A stretch of 64,000 nt of DNA, from positions 310,001 through 374,000 of the forward strand of contig NZ_VKKY01000003.1 in NCBI RefSeq assembly GCF_008271695.1, given 5' to 3'. The stretch comes from Rufibacter hautae. Lineage in GTDB: Bacteria; Bacteroidota; Bacteroidia; Cytophagales; Hymenobacteraceae. The position numbers were made by a program, and so were the translations under genes. Below are positions 38,043-46,538 of the stretch, in pieces; within the stretch, counting starts at the first letter, position 1, and each line of letters starts with the position of its first letter. Under the pieces are notes generated by a model, which saw only the letters and a list, made by a program, of their open reading frames with translations, did no database searches and was not told the DNA's origin.

Positions 38043-38080
38043 GTTCTACTTGTGTTTTGCGGGGGGGGGGGGGGTAGAAC
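38043..38080. repeat. Homopolymer of 14 G inside a small hairpin
   Basis: A run of 14 G (38061-38074) lies between GTTCTAC (38043-38049) and its exact complement GTAGAAC (38074-38080). It sits 98 bases before the small gene at 38172. The rest of the 393-base gap 37779-38171 holds the terminator and GC-rich degenerate sequence (37860-38020) without a credible gene. Confidence 0.7.
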
Positions 38081-38171
38081 TACGGAAAATAAAGGGAAGA
38101 CTACCTAATTAGCTCAGGGGAGTTAAAAAATTAAAAGAGAGCTTTGTAGTTTTAAGTAAGAGCATTGTGTA

Positions 38172-38450
38172 ATGGATAAACAGGACCTGATCTTACTTCA
38201 TCTTTTTGCGAAAGTGCGGGGGTATCGGGAGCCTGAGGACCACCCCGTCTCTTCCGCCCAGGTAGCCTTGGAAAACCACCTATCGGTAGAGCAAACCTTG
38301 GATCTTTGCTATGACCTTGCCCAGGAAGGCTTTGTCGCCATCAGTCCTTTGAGCATCCCGCCTTTGGTTTATCTTACCTTAACAGGCCTAGCCAGGGTAA
38401 GAAGATTAGAAGCCGATCTTGGCTTTTTAAGTCATAAATCGGCTTCCTAA
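38172..38450 (+). CDS. Small protein, unknown (possible winged helix)
   Basis: 92 residues, start ATG 38172. The sequence has the rhythm of a small helical DNA-binding domain: LILLHLFAKVRGYREP, then VSSAQVALENHLSVEQTLDLCYDLAQEGFVAI and LTLTGLARVRRLE, that is helix, helix, putative recognition helix, strand/wing. I do not recognise a family. A 14-G tract lies upstream, so expression could vary. It is not part of an obvious operon. Confidence 0.6.
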   Translation: MDKQDLILLHLFAKVRGYREPEDHPVSSAQVALENHLSVEQTLDLCYDLAQEGFVAISPLSIPPLVYLTLTGLARVRRLEADLGFLSHKSAS

Positions 38451-38613
38451 CCGCCAGCGAGCTTTGCATCAAAAGCACATCTCCTTTCCAGACGATACAT
38501 CGCGCATGGCGGTTCCTTAGAGTGAACTTGCTTGAAGGAAGAGCGTGAAGCAGGGGAGAACCTTACCGAATCCAAATTCTGGAAACTTGCACGAAAATGG
38601 TGAACGTAAAGCG

Positions 38614-38656
38614 TGCCGTTTAGGGACTGTTTTCTGTAACCAGGCCCTAAACGGCA
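38614..38656. terminator. P1 palindrome, near-perfect, just before the M20 peptidase gene
   Basis: TGCCGTTTAGGGACTGTTTT and its right arm CAGGCCCTAAACGGCA; outer 13 pairs perfect. It is 163 bases after the small gene and 48 before the peptidase ATG, with no T run, so its role as terminator is doubtful. Confidence 0.6.
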
Positions 38657-38703
38657 ATCTCGGTTTATAGCCGTACCTTTGCCCTAGTCGTTTGCCTTTT
38701 ACT

Positions 38704-39909
38704 ATGCAAGAACTTACAAACCAAATACAGGACCTCGCCCGGAAATACGCGTCACAAACGGTGGCTACCCGTCATCACCTGCACCAGAATCCCGAGCTGT
38801 CTTTCCAGGAATTTGAGACCTCGGCCTACGTGTTCCGGAAACTGCAGGAGTACGGGCTGGAGCCAGAACGGGTAACCGAAACCGGGGTAGTGGCGCTGGT
38901 CAAAGGCCGCAACCCCGAGAAAGCCACCACCGCCCTTCGCGCCGATTTAGACGCCCTGCCCATTCTGGAAACCAACGAGGTGGAATATAAAAGCCGCAAC
39001 GAAGGCGTGATGCATGCTTGCGGCCACGATGTGCATACCTCCTCGCTGTTGACCACGGCCCGCATTCTGCAGGAACTGCGCCATGCGTTTGAAGGCACTG
39101 TGAAGCTCATTTTCCAGCCGGGCGAGGAGAAGTTTCCGGGTGGCGCGTCTTTGATGATCAAGGAAGGCGTGCTGCAGAACCCGGCGCCGCTGAGCATTAT
39201 GGGGCAGCACGTATTCCCGTTTCTGCCCGCGGGCAAGGTTGGTTTCCGCTCCGGCATGTACATGGCCTCAGCCGATGAAATCTACATCACCGTGAAAGGC
39301 AAAGGCGGCCACGGGGGCCTGCCCGAGCAACTGGTAGACCCGGTTCTGATCTCGGCGCACTTGTTGGTAGCCTTGCAGCAGATCGTCAGCCGGCGGGCCA
39401 ATCCCAAGGTGCCATCCGTACTGTCTTTTGGGAAAGTCATTGCCAACGGCGCCACCAACGTGATTCCGGGCGAAGTGCACATAGAAGGTACCTTCCGGAC
39501 CATGGACGAAACCTGGCGCGCCGAGGCTAAACAGAAAATCAAGAAACTGGCCGAGGGGCTGTGCGAAAGCATGGGTGGTTCCTGCGAGATCAACATCATG
39601 GACGGCTATCCTTTCCTCAAAAACGATCCCGCGCTGGTAGCTCGCGCCCGCGCCGCCGCCGAAGCCTACCTGGGCCTAGAGAACGTAGAAGACCTGGACA
39701 TGTGGATGGCGGCCGAAGACTTCGCTTACTACTCTCAACAAACCGATGCCTGCTTCTATCGCCTGGGCACCCGAAATGAGGAGCGAGGCATCACCTCCGG
39801 CGTACACACGCCCACTTTCAATATTGACGAAGCTGCGCTGGAAGTAGGCAGCGGGCTTATGGCTTGGCTTGCTATTAGTGAGCTACAAGCATTGACGGCT
39901 CAGTTGTAA
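38704..39909 (+). CDS. M20-family amidohydrolase / peptidase
   Basis: Dinuclear-metal amidohydrolase of the N-acyl-amino-acid/hippurate hydrolase clade, 401 residues from ATG 38704 (the frame also has a TTG at 38692, less likely). Motifs in order: RHHLHQNPELSFQEFET, ALRADLDALPI, the metal site CGHDVHTSSLL (about residue 106), FQPGEEKFPGGA (catalytic Glu), the dimerisation domain with KGKGGHGGLPEQ, GATNVIPGEVHIEGTFRT, and MAAEDFAYYSQ near the C-terminus. Cytosolic (no signal). Typical substrates are N-acyl amino acids; the specific one is unknown. Confidence 0.93.
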   Translation: MQELTNQIQDLARKYASQTVATRHHLHQNPELSFQEFETSAYVFRKLQEYGLEPERVTETGVVALVKGRNPEKATTALRADLDALPILETNEVEYKSRNEGVMHACGHDVHTSSLLTTARILQELRHAFEGTVKLIFQPGEEKFPGGASLMIKEGVLQNPAPLSIMGQHVFPFLPAGKVGFRSGMYMASADEIYITVKGKGGHGGLPEQLVDPVLISAHLLVALQQIVSRRANPKVPSVLSFGKVIANGATNVIPGEVHIEGTFRTMDETWRAEAKQKIKKLAEGLCESMGGSCEINIMDGYPFLKNDPALVARARAAAEAYLGLENVEDLDMWMAAEDFAYYSQQTDACFYRLGTRNEERGITSGVHTPTFNIDEAALEVGSGLMAWLAISELQALTAQL

Positions 39910-39921
39910 GCATTTATGAAG

Positions 39922-39976
39922 AGTCTTCTGTTTAGAGCCTGCTTTTGGAAAAATAGGTTCTAAACAGAAGACTTTT
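39922..39976 (+). terminator. P1 palindrome acting as terminator of the M20 gene
   Basis: AGTCTTCTGTTTAGAGCCTG pairs with the right arm AGGTTCTAAACAGAAGACT, followed by TTTTGTTTT. Confidence 0.85.
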
Positions 39977-40122
39977 GTTTTAGCTATTATTGGGTATGAG
40001 CCAATTTGGTAAGCCCTACTTTGTCAGAACTCTGTTCCTCTTTGAAGGGGTTAGGGAATGACAGATGTAAGGGGTATTAGATTCTTTTCTTCTCTTCAAT
40101 TCTCTTTTTCTTCTCTTTCTCT

Positions 40123-40173
40123 GGTTCAAGTTTTCAACTTGGACCTACCATGGCCTGCAGTTTGCAACTGCAG
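40123..40173 (+). repeat. Third copy of the block-B hairpin pair
   Basis: GGTTCAAGTT-TTC-AACTTGGACC (40123-40145) followed by CTGCAGTTTGCAACTGCAG (40155-40173): same order, spacing and orientation as 18963-19013. Downstream (40234-40262) AACCTTTTAGTTGCAGTCGC resembles the edge of block A', and 40309-40345 forms a hairpin around GCCTCAAACTCGCTGACGC. The 1031-base gap 39910-40940 therefore looks like a decayed repeat region; no gene in it is credible. Confidence 0.65.
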
Positions 40174-40669
40174 TGAGGCGCTAGCCTCAAAACTACTCTG
40201 TCGGATTTACCTTCTACTCCCTTCCTTACAACCTTTTAGTTGCAGTCGCGGCCTGCGGGCGTTTGTCACTTTTCTCCTTGATGAGAAAAGTAACCAAAAG
40301 AATCAAGAAGCCTCAAACTCGCTGACGCTCGGACAGTGAGGCTTCAGTCAAGGTACCACCTGGCTAAAGCCTTCTGTTTCATAGTTCTCGTAGGCCATTA
40401 CTGTTTGAACTGTTCTTCCGTGCGGCAGGCCGTGCCTCGGCCTCACTGTAGGCCTTCGTCCCGGCCCGCCGCAGGAAAAGATTATCATGTCATCTTGCTG
40501 AATGATGGGGCTGCTTTCAAGGGTGTCCACAAGAGGTACTCCTATATAATCCTTGCTGTTCTCTTTCACCGCAGTTGGTGTTGTAACCAATAACCTGAAC
40601 TGTAGTCAGTAACCAACTGACGCATTCTGGAACTCCCCTCTTGGGATGGGTAGGGGTGGGTTCCTGTTT

Positions 40670-40701
40670 CAAGCCGCTAATTAGAAAATAAGCCTTAAAC
40701 T
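40670..40701. repeat. P1 half-copy
   Basis: AAGCCGCTAATTAGAAAATAAG then CCTTAAAC; degenerate. Confidence 0.45.
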
Positions 40702-40797
40702 ACTGAAAGTAATAAGTGTCTATTGCTACAAACGTTGGTTATACTTCTCTGATAAAGAGTTAGAGCAATGACCAACTTGCCATTGTAAAAGCATATT

Positions 40798-40847
40798 TTA
40801 AGACAATATGTCTTAACGATTGAAATACATTCTCTTATATTAAGACA
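40798..40847 (+). promoter_or_regulatory. Operator-like inverted repeat plus third half-site before hsp20
   Basis: TTAAGACA-ATA-TGTCTTAA is a perfect 8-bp inverted repeat (40798-40816). The half-site TTAAGACA recurs at 40840-40847, 42 bases from the first, i.e. four helical turns. All lie 94-143 bases before the Hsp20 start codon. Confidence 0.55.
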
Positions 40848-40940
40848 TAATGACTTGTTTTGGCCTTGTTTTACGGTTGGTACAGAATTTATGAATAGGT
40901 AAGTATCCAACTAGAATTTAAAACCTAAGAAATAAAGACA

Positions 40941-41375
40941 ATGACAACTGTAAAACAACATCCGGTATTGCAAGGCAGAGCGCCACAGACGTTCAGCAGC
41001 TTGTTAGACACCTTTTTTCAGGACACTGTGACCAACCGTCGGGTGCAGGGTTTCACGCCGGCCGTTGACCTGTGGGAAACTGAGAAGTCCTATGAGGTGG
41101 AACTGGCCCTGCCAGGTGTGACCAAAGAGAACATCAACGTGGAGTTTGAGGAAGGCGTGTTGCGCGTGAGCGGCGAGCGTACGTTCAAGAAAGAAAACCA
41201 GGAGCAGAAGTACCACCGCGTGGAGAACCTGTACGGCAAGTTCAGACGCTCTTTCCAATTGCCAGAGCACATTGATGCCGCTGCAATAGATGCCCAATTT
41301 GAAAACGGAGTGCTGCACATTTCCGTACCTAAAGTAGAAGAGAAAGTGGTGAAGCACCAGATTTCTGTGAAGTAA
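40941..41375 (+). CDS. Small heat-shock protein, Hsp20/alpha-crystallin family
   Basis: ATP-independent holdase, cytosolic, 144 residues. The alpha-crystallin domain covers about 40-130: PAVDLWETEKSYEVELALPGV, the central VEFEEGVLRVSGERT, and FENGVLHISVPKVEE. The C-terminal IxI-type motif is weak (HQISVK). An operator-like repeat lies upstream and a strong terminator downstream; the gene is probably monocistronic and stress-regulated. Confidence 0.95.
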   Translation: MTTVKQHPVLQGRAPQTFSSLLDTFFQDTVTNRRVQGFTPAVDLWETEKSYEVELALPGVTKENINVEFEEGVLRVSGERTFKKENQEQKYHRVENLYGKFRRSFQLPEHIDAAAIDAQFENGVLHISVPKVEEKVVKHQISVK

Positions 41376-41395
41376 CCAAACGTTAAGAAGATGTT

Positions 41396-41421
41396 AAAAA
41401 GGCGCTTTCTGGCGCCTTTTT
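41396..41421 (+). terminator. Terminator of hsp20
   Basis: AAAAAGGCGC pairs with GCGCCTTTTT across a 6-base loop; T tract is part of the stem. Confidence 0.85.
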
Positions 41422-41558
41422 GGCGTAGTCTTTGTTTACATGATAATACTTGTTTTGTTATTTTAGCGTTACGCACGTACAAAAGAAACAAGACTGCCCA
41501 TTACCTTAAGAAAAGAGATACTTTTCAATTTATTAACCTATATAGCTGACCAATAAAT

Positions 41559-43058
41559 ATGAAAACGAAACAGCTAATGTTGGGGCTGATGCTCTCTGCT
41601 ATGGTAGGTGGAGGCGTAGCCGTTGGAAGTTACAAACTGTTGGACGATGACGCCCCTGTGAACGGGCAGCAGTTGCCCAATACCAACGTGAGGTATACCA
41701 GTGCCATGCGCACCTCAGATGTGGTGGTACCGGAAGGCCTCAATTTCGTGACCTCGGCTGAGTTGGTGACTCCGGCGGTGGTACACGTGACGACAGAGTA
41801 CAAAGTGCAGGCGCGCCGCGGACCAAGTGCCAGCGAGATGCACCCTTTCTTCCGCGATTTCTTCGGAGATGACTTTGAAGGATATCAGCGCCAGCAGCAA
41901 GGCCCGGCCATGGGCTCCGGTTCTGGGGTGATCATTGCCTCTAACGGATACGTGGTGACCAATAACCACGTGATTGACCGCGCCGATAAAATCCAGGTGA
42001 TTCTGGACGATAAGCGTACGTATGAGGCCACTCTGGTAGGTACGGATCCAAACACAGACATCGCCCTGCTGAAGATCAACGCTGACAATTTGCCTGCCCT
42101 GCGCTACGGCAACTCTGACAACGTGAAAGTGGGCGAGTGGGTGCTGGCCGTAGGGAACCCCTTCAACCTGAACTCAACCGTGACCGCTGGTATCGTGAGC
42201 GCCAAAGGCCGAAACGTTGGTATTCTGCAAGGTGCCGGTAACATGAGCGTGGAGTCGTTCATCCAGACCGATGCCGCCGTGAACCCAGGTAACAGTGGGG
42301 GAGCTTTGGTAAACCTGAACGGTGACCTGATTGGGATCAACACCGCCATTGCGTCTCAGACCGGTTCTTTCGCCGGTTATTCCTTCGCGGTGCCTTCTTC
42401 TATTGTGAGCAAAGTGGTGGATGACCTTCTCAAGTTTGGGGAAGTGCAGCGTGCTTTGCTAGGGGTGCAGATGCAGGAAGTTGACTCCGATCTGGCCAAA
42501 GAGAAAAGCCTGAAAACCCTGAACGGGGTGTACGTGGCCGGTTTCTCTGAAAGCAGCGCCGCCAAATCTGCCGGTATTGAGCAAGGAGACGTGATCACTG
42601 AGATTAACGGCGTGAAAGTGAACACCGGTGCTCAGTTACAAGAGCAGGTGACCCGCTATCGTCCTGGCGATAAGATCAAGGTGACGTACCTGCGTGGTGG
42701 CAGCAACAAAACTGCCAACGTAACCCTACGTAACGCCAGCGGCAGCACCGAGATCGTGAAGCGTGACCCTAACTCCAAAAAGGCCATGACCATTGACGGG
42801 GCCAAGTTTGAGGCAGCCAGCAAGCAGGAATTGAACAAACTGGATATACCGGGTGGAGTTAAAATCACTGGAGTGGAGGAAAGTGCTTTCGCCGAGACTG
42901 GTATGAAAGACGGTTTCATCATCACCAGCATTGACAAAGCGCCTACCAACGCGCCTCAGGACGTAGACAAAGTGCTGAAAGGCACCCGTCGCGGCGGACT
43001 CCTCATTGAAGGGGTTTACCCAGATGGCCGTCGTGCTTACTACGCCTTGGGTCGCTAA
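41559..43058 (+). CDS. Periplasmic Do-type serine protease (HtrA/DegP-like)
   Basis: Trypsin-fold protease/chaperone that handles misfolded envelope proteins. N-terminal membrane anchor or signal (LMLGLMLSAMVGGGVAVGSY). The catalytic triad is complete: His137 (NNHVID), Asp167 (DPNTDIALL), Ser246 (NPGNSGGAL). Two PDZ domains follow, at about 300-390 (YVAGFSESSAAKSAGIEQGDVITEING) and 410-490 (ITGVEESAFAETGMKDGFIITSID). 499 residues, the usual length for Do-like proteases of Bacteroidota. It follows hsp20, so two proteostasis genes are adjacent, but a terminator separates them. Confidence 0.96.
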   Translation: MKTKQLMLGLMLSAMVGGGVAVGSYKLLDDDAPVNGQQLPNTNVRYTSAMRTSDVVVPEGLNFVTSAELVTPAVVHVTTEYKVQARRGPSASEMHPFFRDFFGDDFEGYQRQQQGPAMGSGSGVIIASNGYVVTNNHVIDRADKIQVILDDKRTYEATLVGTDPNTDIALLKINADNLPALRYGNSDNVKVGEWVLAVGNPFNLNSTVTAGIVSAKGRNVGILQGAGNMSVESFIQTDAAVNPGNSGGALVNLNGDLIGINTAIASQTGSFAGYSFAVPSSIVSKVVDDLLKFGEVQRALLGVQMQEVDSDLAKEKSLKTLNGVYVAGFSESSAAKSAGIEQGDVITEINGVKVNTGAQLQEQVTRYRPGDKIKVTYLRGGSNKTANVTLRNASGSTEIVKRDPNSKKAMTIDGAKFEAASKQELNKLDIPGGVKITGVEESAFAETGMKDGFIITSIDKAPTNAPQDVDKVLKGTRRGGLLIEGVYPDGRRAYYALGR

Positions 43059-43094
43059 TTTTGACCTGTTTTGAGAAATATAAGCCCTAAACGG
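43058..43094. repeat. P1 palindrome copy, degenerate
   Basis: TTTTGACCTGTTTTGAGAAATA then TAAGCCCTAAACGG; begins at the protease stop codon. Confidence 0.55.
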
Positions 43095-43101
43095 CTCTTG
43101 C

Positions 43102-43133
43102 AAAGCTCCTGCCCTGTGGCAGGAGCTTTTTTG
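43102..43133 (+). terminator. Terminator of the HtrA-like gene
   Basis: AAAGCTCCTGCC pairs perfectly with GGCAGGAGCTTT around CTGT and is followed by a long T run. Confidence 0.93.
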
Positions 43134-43202
43134 TTTTTTATGTTGGCAGAAAGGGCTATACTAGGGCCTTATTCCCCAAATTAGTAGTTAACCAGAACCT
43201 AT

Positions 43203-44765
43203 ATGCAGACCGAGACCACGCTCCAGACCGATATCACCGATATTCTAACCCAATTAGGTATCCAGGACACCAACCCCGCCTACAGCACCGGGCTGAATTG
43301 GGGTGGCGAGAACAACGCAGAGACCCGCACCATCCACTCGCCCACCAACGGGAAGACCATCGCTACGGTGAACATGGCTTCTGAGGCAGACTATGAGCAG
43401 GTAGTGACCACTGCGCAGCAGGCGTTTCTGGAGTGGCGTACCTGGCCATCGCCCAAGCGCGGCGAGGTGGTGCGCCAGATAGGCCTTAAACTGCGCGAGT
43501 ACAAAGAGCCATTGGGCAAGCTGGTGAGCTACGAGATGGGCAAGATCCTGCAGGAAGGTTTGGGCGAAGTACAGGAGATGATTGACATCTGCGATTTCGC
43601 GGTGGGCTTGTCACGGCAGCTGCACGGGTACACCATGCACTCAGAGCGACCCACGCACCGCATGTATGAGCAGTACCATCCGCTGGGCGTAGTGGGCGTG
43701 ATCTCGGCGTTCAACTTCCCGGTGGCGGTTTGGAGCTGGAACGCCATGCTAGCCACTATCTGCGGCGATGTAGTGGTCTGGAAACCATCAGAGAAAACCC
43801 CGTTAACGGCCGTGGCCTGTCAGCACATCATCAAAGAGGTGCTGGAGCAGAACCAGGTGCCCGAGGGTGTCTTCAACATCATTATCGGCGATGCCATAGT
43901 GGGCAGCAAAATGGCGCATGATGAGCGTCTGCCATTGATCTCAGCTACGGGTTCTACCCGCATGGGCAAGAAAGTGGGCGAGGCCGTGGGTCGGCGTTTA
44001 GGGCGTTCTTTACTGGAATTAGGCGGAAACAACGCCATCATCATCACGCCTAACGCTGACCTGGAAATGGCCATCCGGGCGGTGGTATTCGGGGCGGTAG
44101 GTACCTGCGGTCAGCGGTGCACCTCTACCCGGCGCCTTATCATCCATGACAGCATCTATGACGAAGTGAAAGAGCGTTTGCTCAAAGTATATCCCAATCT
44201 ACCCATCGGGGATCCGCTGAAAGACGGCATTCTGGTGGGGCCGCTTATTGACAAAGACGCTACTACGGCTTTCCTAGACGCGCTGGAGAAAGTGCAGCAG
44301 GAAGGCGGTAATCTGCTCATCGGCGGGTCTGTGCTGGAGGGGGAGGAATACGCCACCGGTACCTACGTGACCCCGGCCATTGTGGAAGCCGAGCACCATT
44401 ACCATACCGTGCAGGAAGAAACCTTCGCGCCCATTCTGTACCTCATCAAGTACACCGGAGATGTGAACAATGCCATTGACATCCAGAACGGCGTGCGCCA
44501 GGGACTTTCCTCATCCATTTTCTCTTCTAACCTGCTGGAAACCGAGGCCTTCCTGAGCCATTGGGGTTCTGACTGCGGCATCGCCAACGTGAACATCGGG
44601 ACGTCAGGGGCCGAGATTGGCGGGGCGTTCGGGGGTGAGAAAGACACCGGCGGCGGGCGTGAGTCCGGCTCTGATGCATGGCGTTTTTACATGCGCAGAC
44701 AAACCAACACCATCAATTTCGGACGTGAGCTGCCGCTGGCCCAGGGCATTAAGTTTGACTTGTAA
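43203..44765 (+). CDS. Aldehyde dehydrogenase, ALDH7 / alpha-aminoadipic-semialdehyde type
   Basis: NAD(P)-dependent aldehyde dehydrogenase, 520 residues, cytosolic. Catalytic Cys306 (TCGQRCTSTRR) and general-base Glu272 (LLELGGNN) are present, with the cofactor stretch SATGSTRMGKKV. The C-terminus NVNIGTSGAEIGGAFGGEKD and INFGRELPLAQGIKFDL is the antiquitin (ALDH7A1) signature, so the likely role is oxidation of L-aminoadipate semialdehyde in lysine breakdown. No lysine-catabolic partner lies next to it. Confidence 0.92.
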   Translation: MQTETTLQTDITDILTQLGIQDTNPAYSTGLNWGGENNAETRTIHSPTNGKTIATVNMASEADYEQVVTTAQQAFLEWRTWPSPKRGEVVRQIGLKLREYKEPLGKLVSYEMGKILQEGLGEVQEMIDICDFAVGLSRQLHGYTMHSERPTHRMYEQYHPLGVVGVISAFNFPVAVWSWNAMLATICGDVVVWKPSEKTPLTAVACQHIIKEVLEQNQVPEGVFNIIIGDAIVGSKMAHDERLPLISATGSTRMGKKVGEAVGRRLGRSLLELGGNNAIIITPNADLEMAIRAVVFGAVGTCGQRCTSTRRLIIHDSIYDEVKERLLKVYPNLPIGDPLKDGILVGPLIDKDATTAFLDALEKVQQEGGNLLIGGSVLEGEEYATGTYVTPAIVEAEHHYHTVQEETFAPILYLIKYTGDVNNAIDIQNGVRQGLSSSIFSSNLLETEAFLSHWGSDCGIANVNIGTSGAEIGGAFGGEKDTGGGRESGSDAWRFYMRRQTNTINFGRELPLAQGIKFDL

Positions 44766-44901
44766 GCAGACTAATAAAGGCCGCCATGCAGGCGTTCTGG
44801 AGGAGAAGGACAAAGGTGTTGGGGTGGTTTCCTGTCAGGAGGAAGCGTAAAACTGTGATTGCGTTCACCTGTTATACTAATAGCATCAAAAAACAACCCT
44901 C

Positions 44902-45378
44902 ATGGATACCACCCTTAAAAGAGCAAGAAGGCAAGGGATTGCCTATGCGCTCAGGGCAAAGCTGGTCACCGAGGTGGCCATTGCCGTGCTCTTCTTCACC
45001 TTTATGCTGGCGGTGACCAGCTCGGTCCAGATGTTCTGGGACATTGTCACCTACCTGGGAACGGCAAACGTGCTCATCTTTATCTTTTCCAGCCTGTTGT
45101 TCGCTTTCCTAGTGGGCAGAAAAGCCGGCGTGAAAATCTTGCAGCGGAAAAAGAAGTACGCCTGGGTAGGCGTCTTCTCCAGCCTGAAGGTGGTGCTGTT
45201 CTCCACGTTGATCTGCTGCCTGGCCGCGCTGCTGTTGCAGGCGGCCGCGGGTCCGGTAGAGAAAGGTTGGCTCCTGAACTATATCATGAAGCCTTTTGCC
45301 TGGGTGGCCGTACTTTGCCTTGTTCCCGTGTCCATCGCCGGATTATGGTACGGCTACAAACTGAAAAGTAAACTATAA
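44902..45378 (+). CDS. Four-helix membrane protein, unknown
   Basis: 158 residues, four likely transmembrane helices at about 27-47 (AIAVLFFTFMLAV), 53-72 (TYLGTANVLIFIFSSLLFAF), 91-111 (SLKVVLFSTLICCLAALLL) and 129-150 (KPFAWVAVLCLVPVSIAGL), with a basic loop KILQRKKKYAW after helix 2. No family recognised. The SMP-30 gene begins only 5 bases after its stop, so they form an operon and may act together. Confidence 0.72.
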   Translation: MDTTLKRARRQGIAYALRAKLVTEVAIAVLFFTFMLAVTSSVQMFWDIVTYLGTANVLIFIFSSLLFAFLVGRKAGVKILQRKKKYAWVGVFSSLKVVLFSTLICCLAALLLQAAAGPVEKGWLLNYIMKPFAWVAVLCLVPVSIAGLWYGYKLKSKL

Positions 45379-45383
45379 TTGTA

Positions 45384-46301
45384 ATGACCAAACCCAAAGT
45401 CCTGATTCTGGTGGCGGGCGCCGCCCTGCTCTTTCTTATCCCCAAACTGCTGTCTGCCCAAATCACAGACAAGAATAGTATTGTCGCCAAGGGCGCTCAG
45501 GTAGAGAAACTGGGCGATGGTTACTCCTTTACCGAGGGGCCGGCCGTGGACCGGGAAGGCAACGTGTACTTCACAGACCAGCCCAACAACAGAATACACA
45601 AATGGTCGGCCAGTACGGGGAAGGTCAGTCTGTTCACAGACCAAGCAGGGCGGGCCAACGGGATGTATTTTGACCAGAAAGGCAACCTCGTCGCGGCCGC
45701 CGATATGGACAACCAGCTTTGGTCCTTTGACCAGGCCGGGAAGCCTACGGTGCTGGTGAAGGATTACCAAGGCAAAAAACTTAACGGACCCAACGACCTT
45801 TGGATTGCCCCCTCGGGTGCCATGTACCTCACCGATCCCCTGTACAAAAGGGATTACTGGACCCGGAACCCTGAGCGCCAGCAGGATGGAGAGCACCTGT
45901 ACTACCTGAGCCCTGACAGAAAGAAATTCTATCCGGTAGACACAACGCTGGTAAAACCCAACGGCATTGTAGGTACCCCCGATGGGAAAAAGCTCTACGT
46001 AGCAGACATTGAAGCCAACAAAACCTACGTGTACACCATCAACAAAGACGGCTCCCTCACGGGCAAAAAGCTGTTCGCGGACATGGGATCTGATGGTATG
46101 ACCCTAGACCAGCAGGGGAATGTGTACCTCACCGGCAAAGGCGTCACCGTGTTTGACAAAGAAGGCCGCCAGATTGCGCACATCCCTATCCAGGAGAACT
46201 GGACCGCCAACGTGGTATTCGGCGGCAAAGATCGGTCTACGCTGTTCATCACCGCCATGGGATCGGTGTACGGCCTGAAAATGAAGGTGAAAGGCATCTG
46301 A
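45384..46301 (+). CDS. SMP-30/gluconolactonase-family protein, secreted
   Basis: Six-bladed beta-propeller lactonase-like enzyme, 305 residues. It has an N-terminal signal or anchor (LILVAGAALLFLIPKLLSAQ), and propeller strands with YSFTEGPAVDREGNVYFTDQ, GRANGMYFDQKGNLVAAADM, KLNGPNDLWIAPSGAMYLTD and VKPNGIVGTPDGKKLYVAD. These supply the acidic and Asn metal ligands (E in FTEGP, N in LNGPNDL, D in DGKKLYVAD). Likely sugar-lactone hydrolase in the periplasm. Operon with the preceding four-helix membrane protein. Confidence 0.9.
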   Translation: MTKPKVLILVAGAALLFLIPKLLSAQITDKNSIVAKGAQVEKLGDGYSFTEGPAVDREGNVYFTDQPNNRIHKWSASTGKVSLFTDQAGRANGMYFDQKGNLVAAADMDNQLWSFDQAGKPTVLVKDYQGKKLNGPNDLWIAPSGAMYLTDPLYKRDYWTRNPERQQDGEHLYYLSPDRKKFYPVDTTLVKPNGIVGTPDGKKLYVADIEANKTYVYTINKDGSLTGKKLFADMGSDGMTLDQQGNVYLTGKGVTVFDKEGRQIAHIPIQENWTANVVFGGKDRSTLFITAMGSVYGLKMKVKGI

Positions 46302-46399
46302 CCCTGGTCGCTGTTTATGGCCTATTTTAGCTAAAAGGATTCTAAAACCCAGACTTGGGCAGATGGTTGCCATATCCTCATAATTGATGTGAAAACAGA

Positions 46400-46433
46400 A
46401 AGGCCCGAACCGTTTTAGAATGGCTCGGGCCTT
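46400..46433 (+). terminator. Hairpin after the SMP-30 gene
   Basis: AAGGCCCGAACC and the right arm GGCTCGGGCCTT form the stem; only a short T-rich tail follows. Confidence 0.7.
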
Positions 46434-46474
46434 CCTGTTTTAGGGCTGTTTTGCAGAAATCGACTGAGAAACGG
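46434..46474. repeat. P1 palindrome copy, degenerate
   Basis: CTGTTTTAGGGCTGTTTTGCAG then AAATCGACTGAGAAACGG; left arm good, right arm decayed. It lies 65 bases before the DUF4442 ATG. Confidence 0.5.
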
Positions 46475-46538
46475 ATTGGCGGGGTTTTCATACCTCAGGC
46501 AGAATGCCTATCTTTTCTCAGGCACCAACCGCTGGCTT

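Noticed and set aside
40348-40590. 80-codon minus-strand ORF in the decayed repeat region
   Set aside because: Composed of GC-rich repeat DNA; no recognisable protein features.
40872-40879. TACGGTTG as -7 element of hsp20
   Set aside because: One mismatch to TAnnTTTG and only 14 bases from the nearest TTG; too weak to list.
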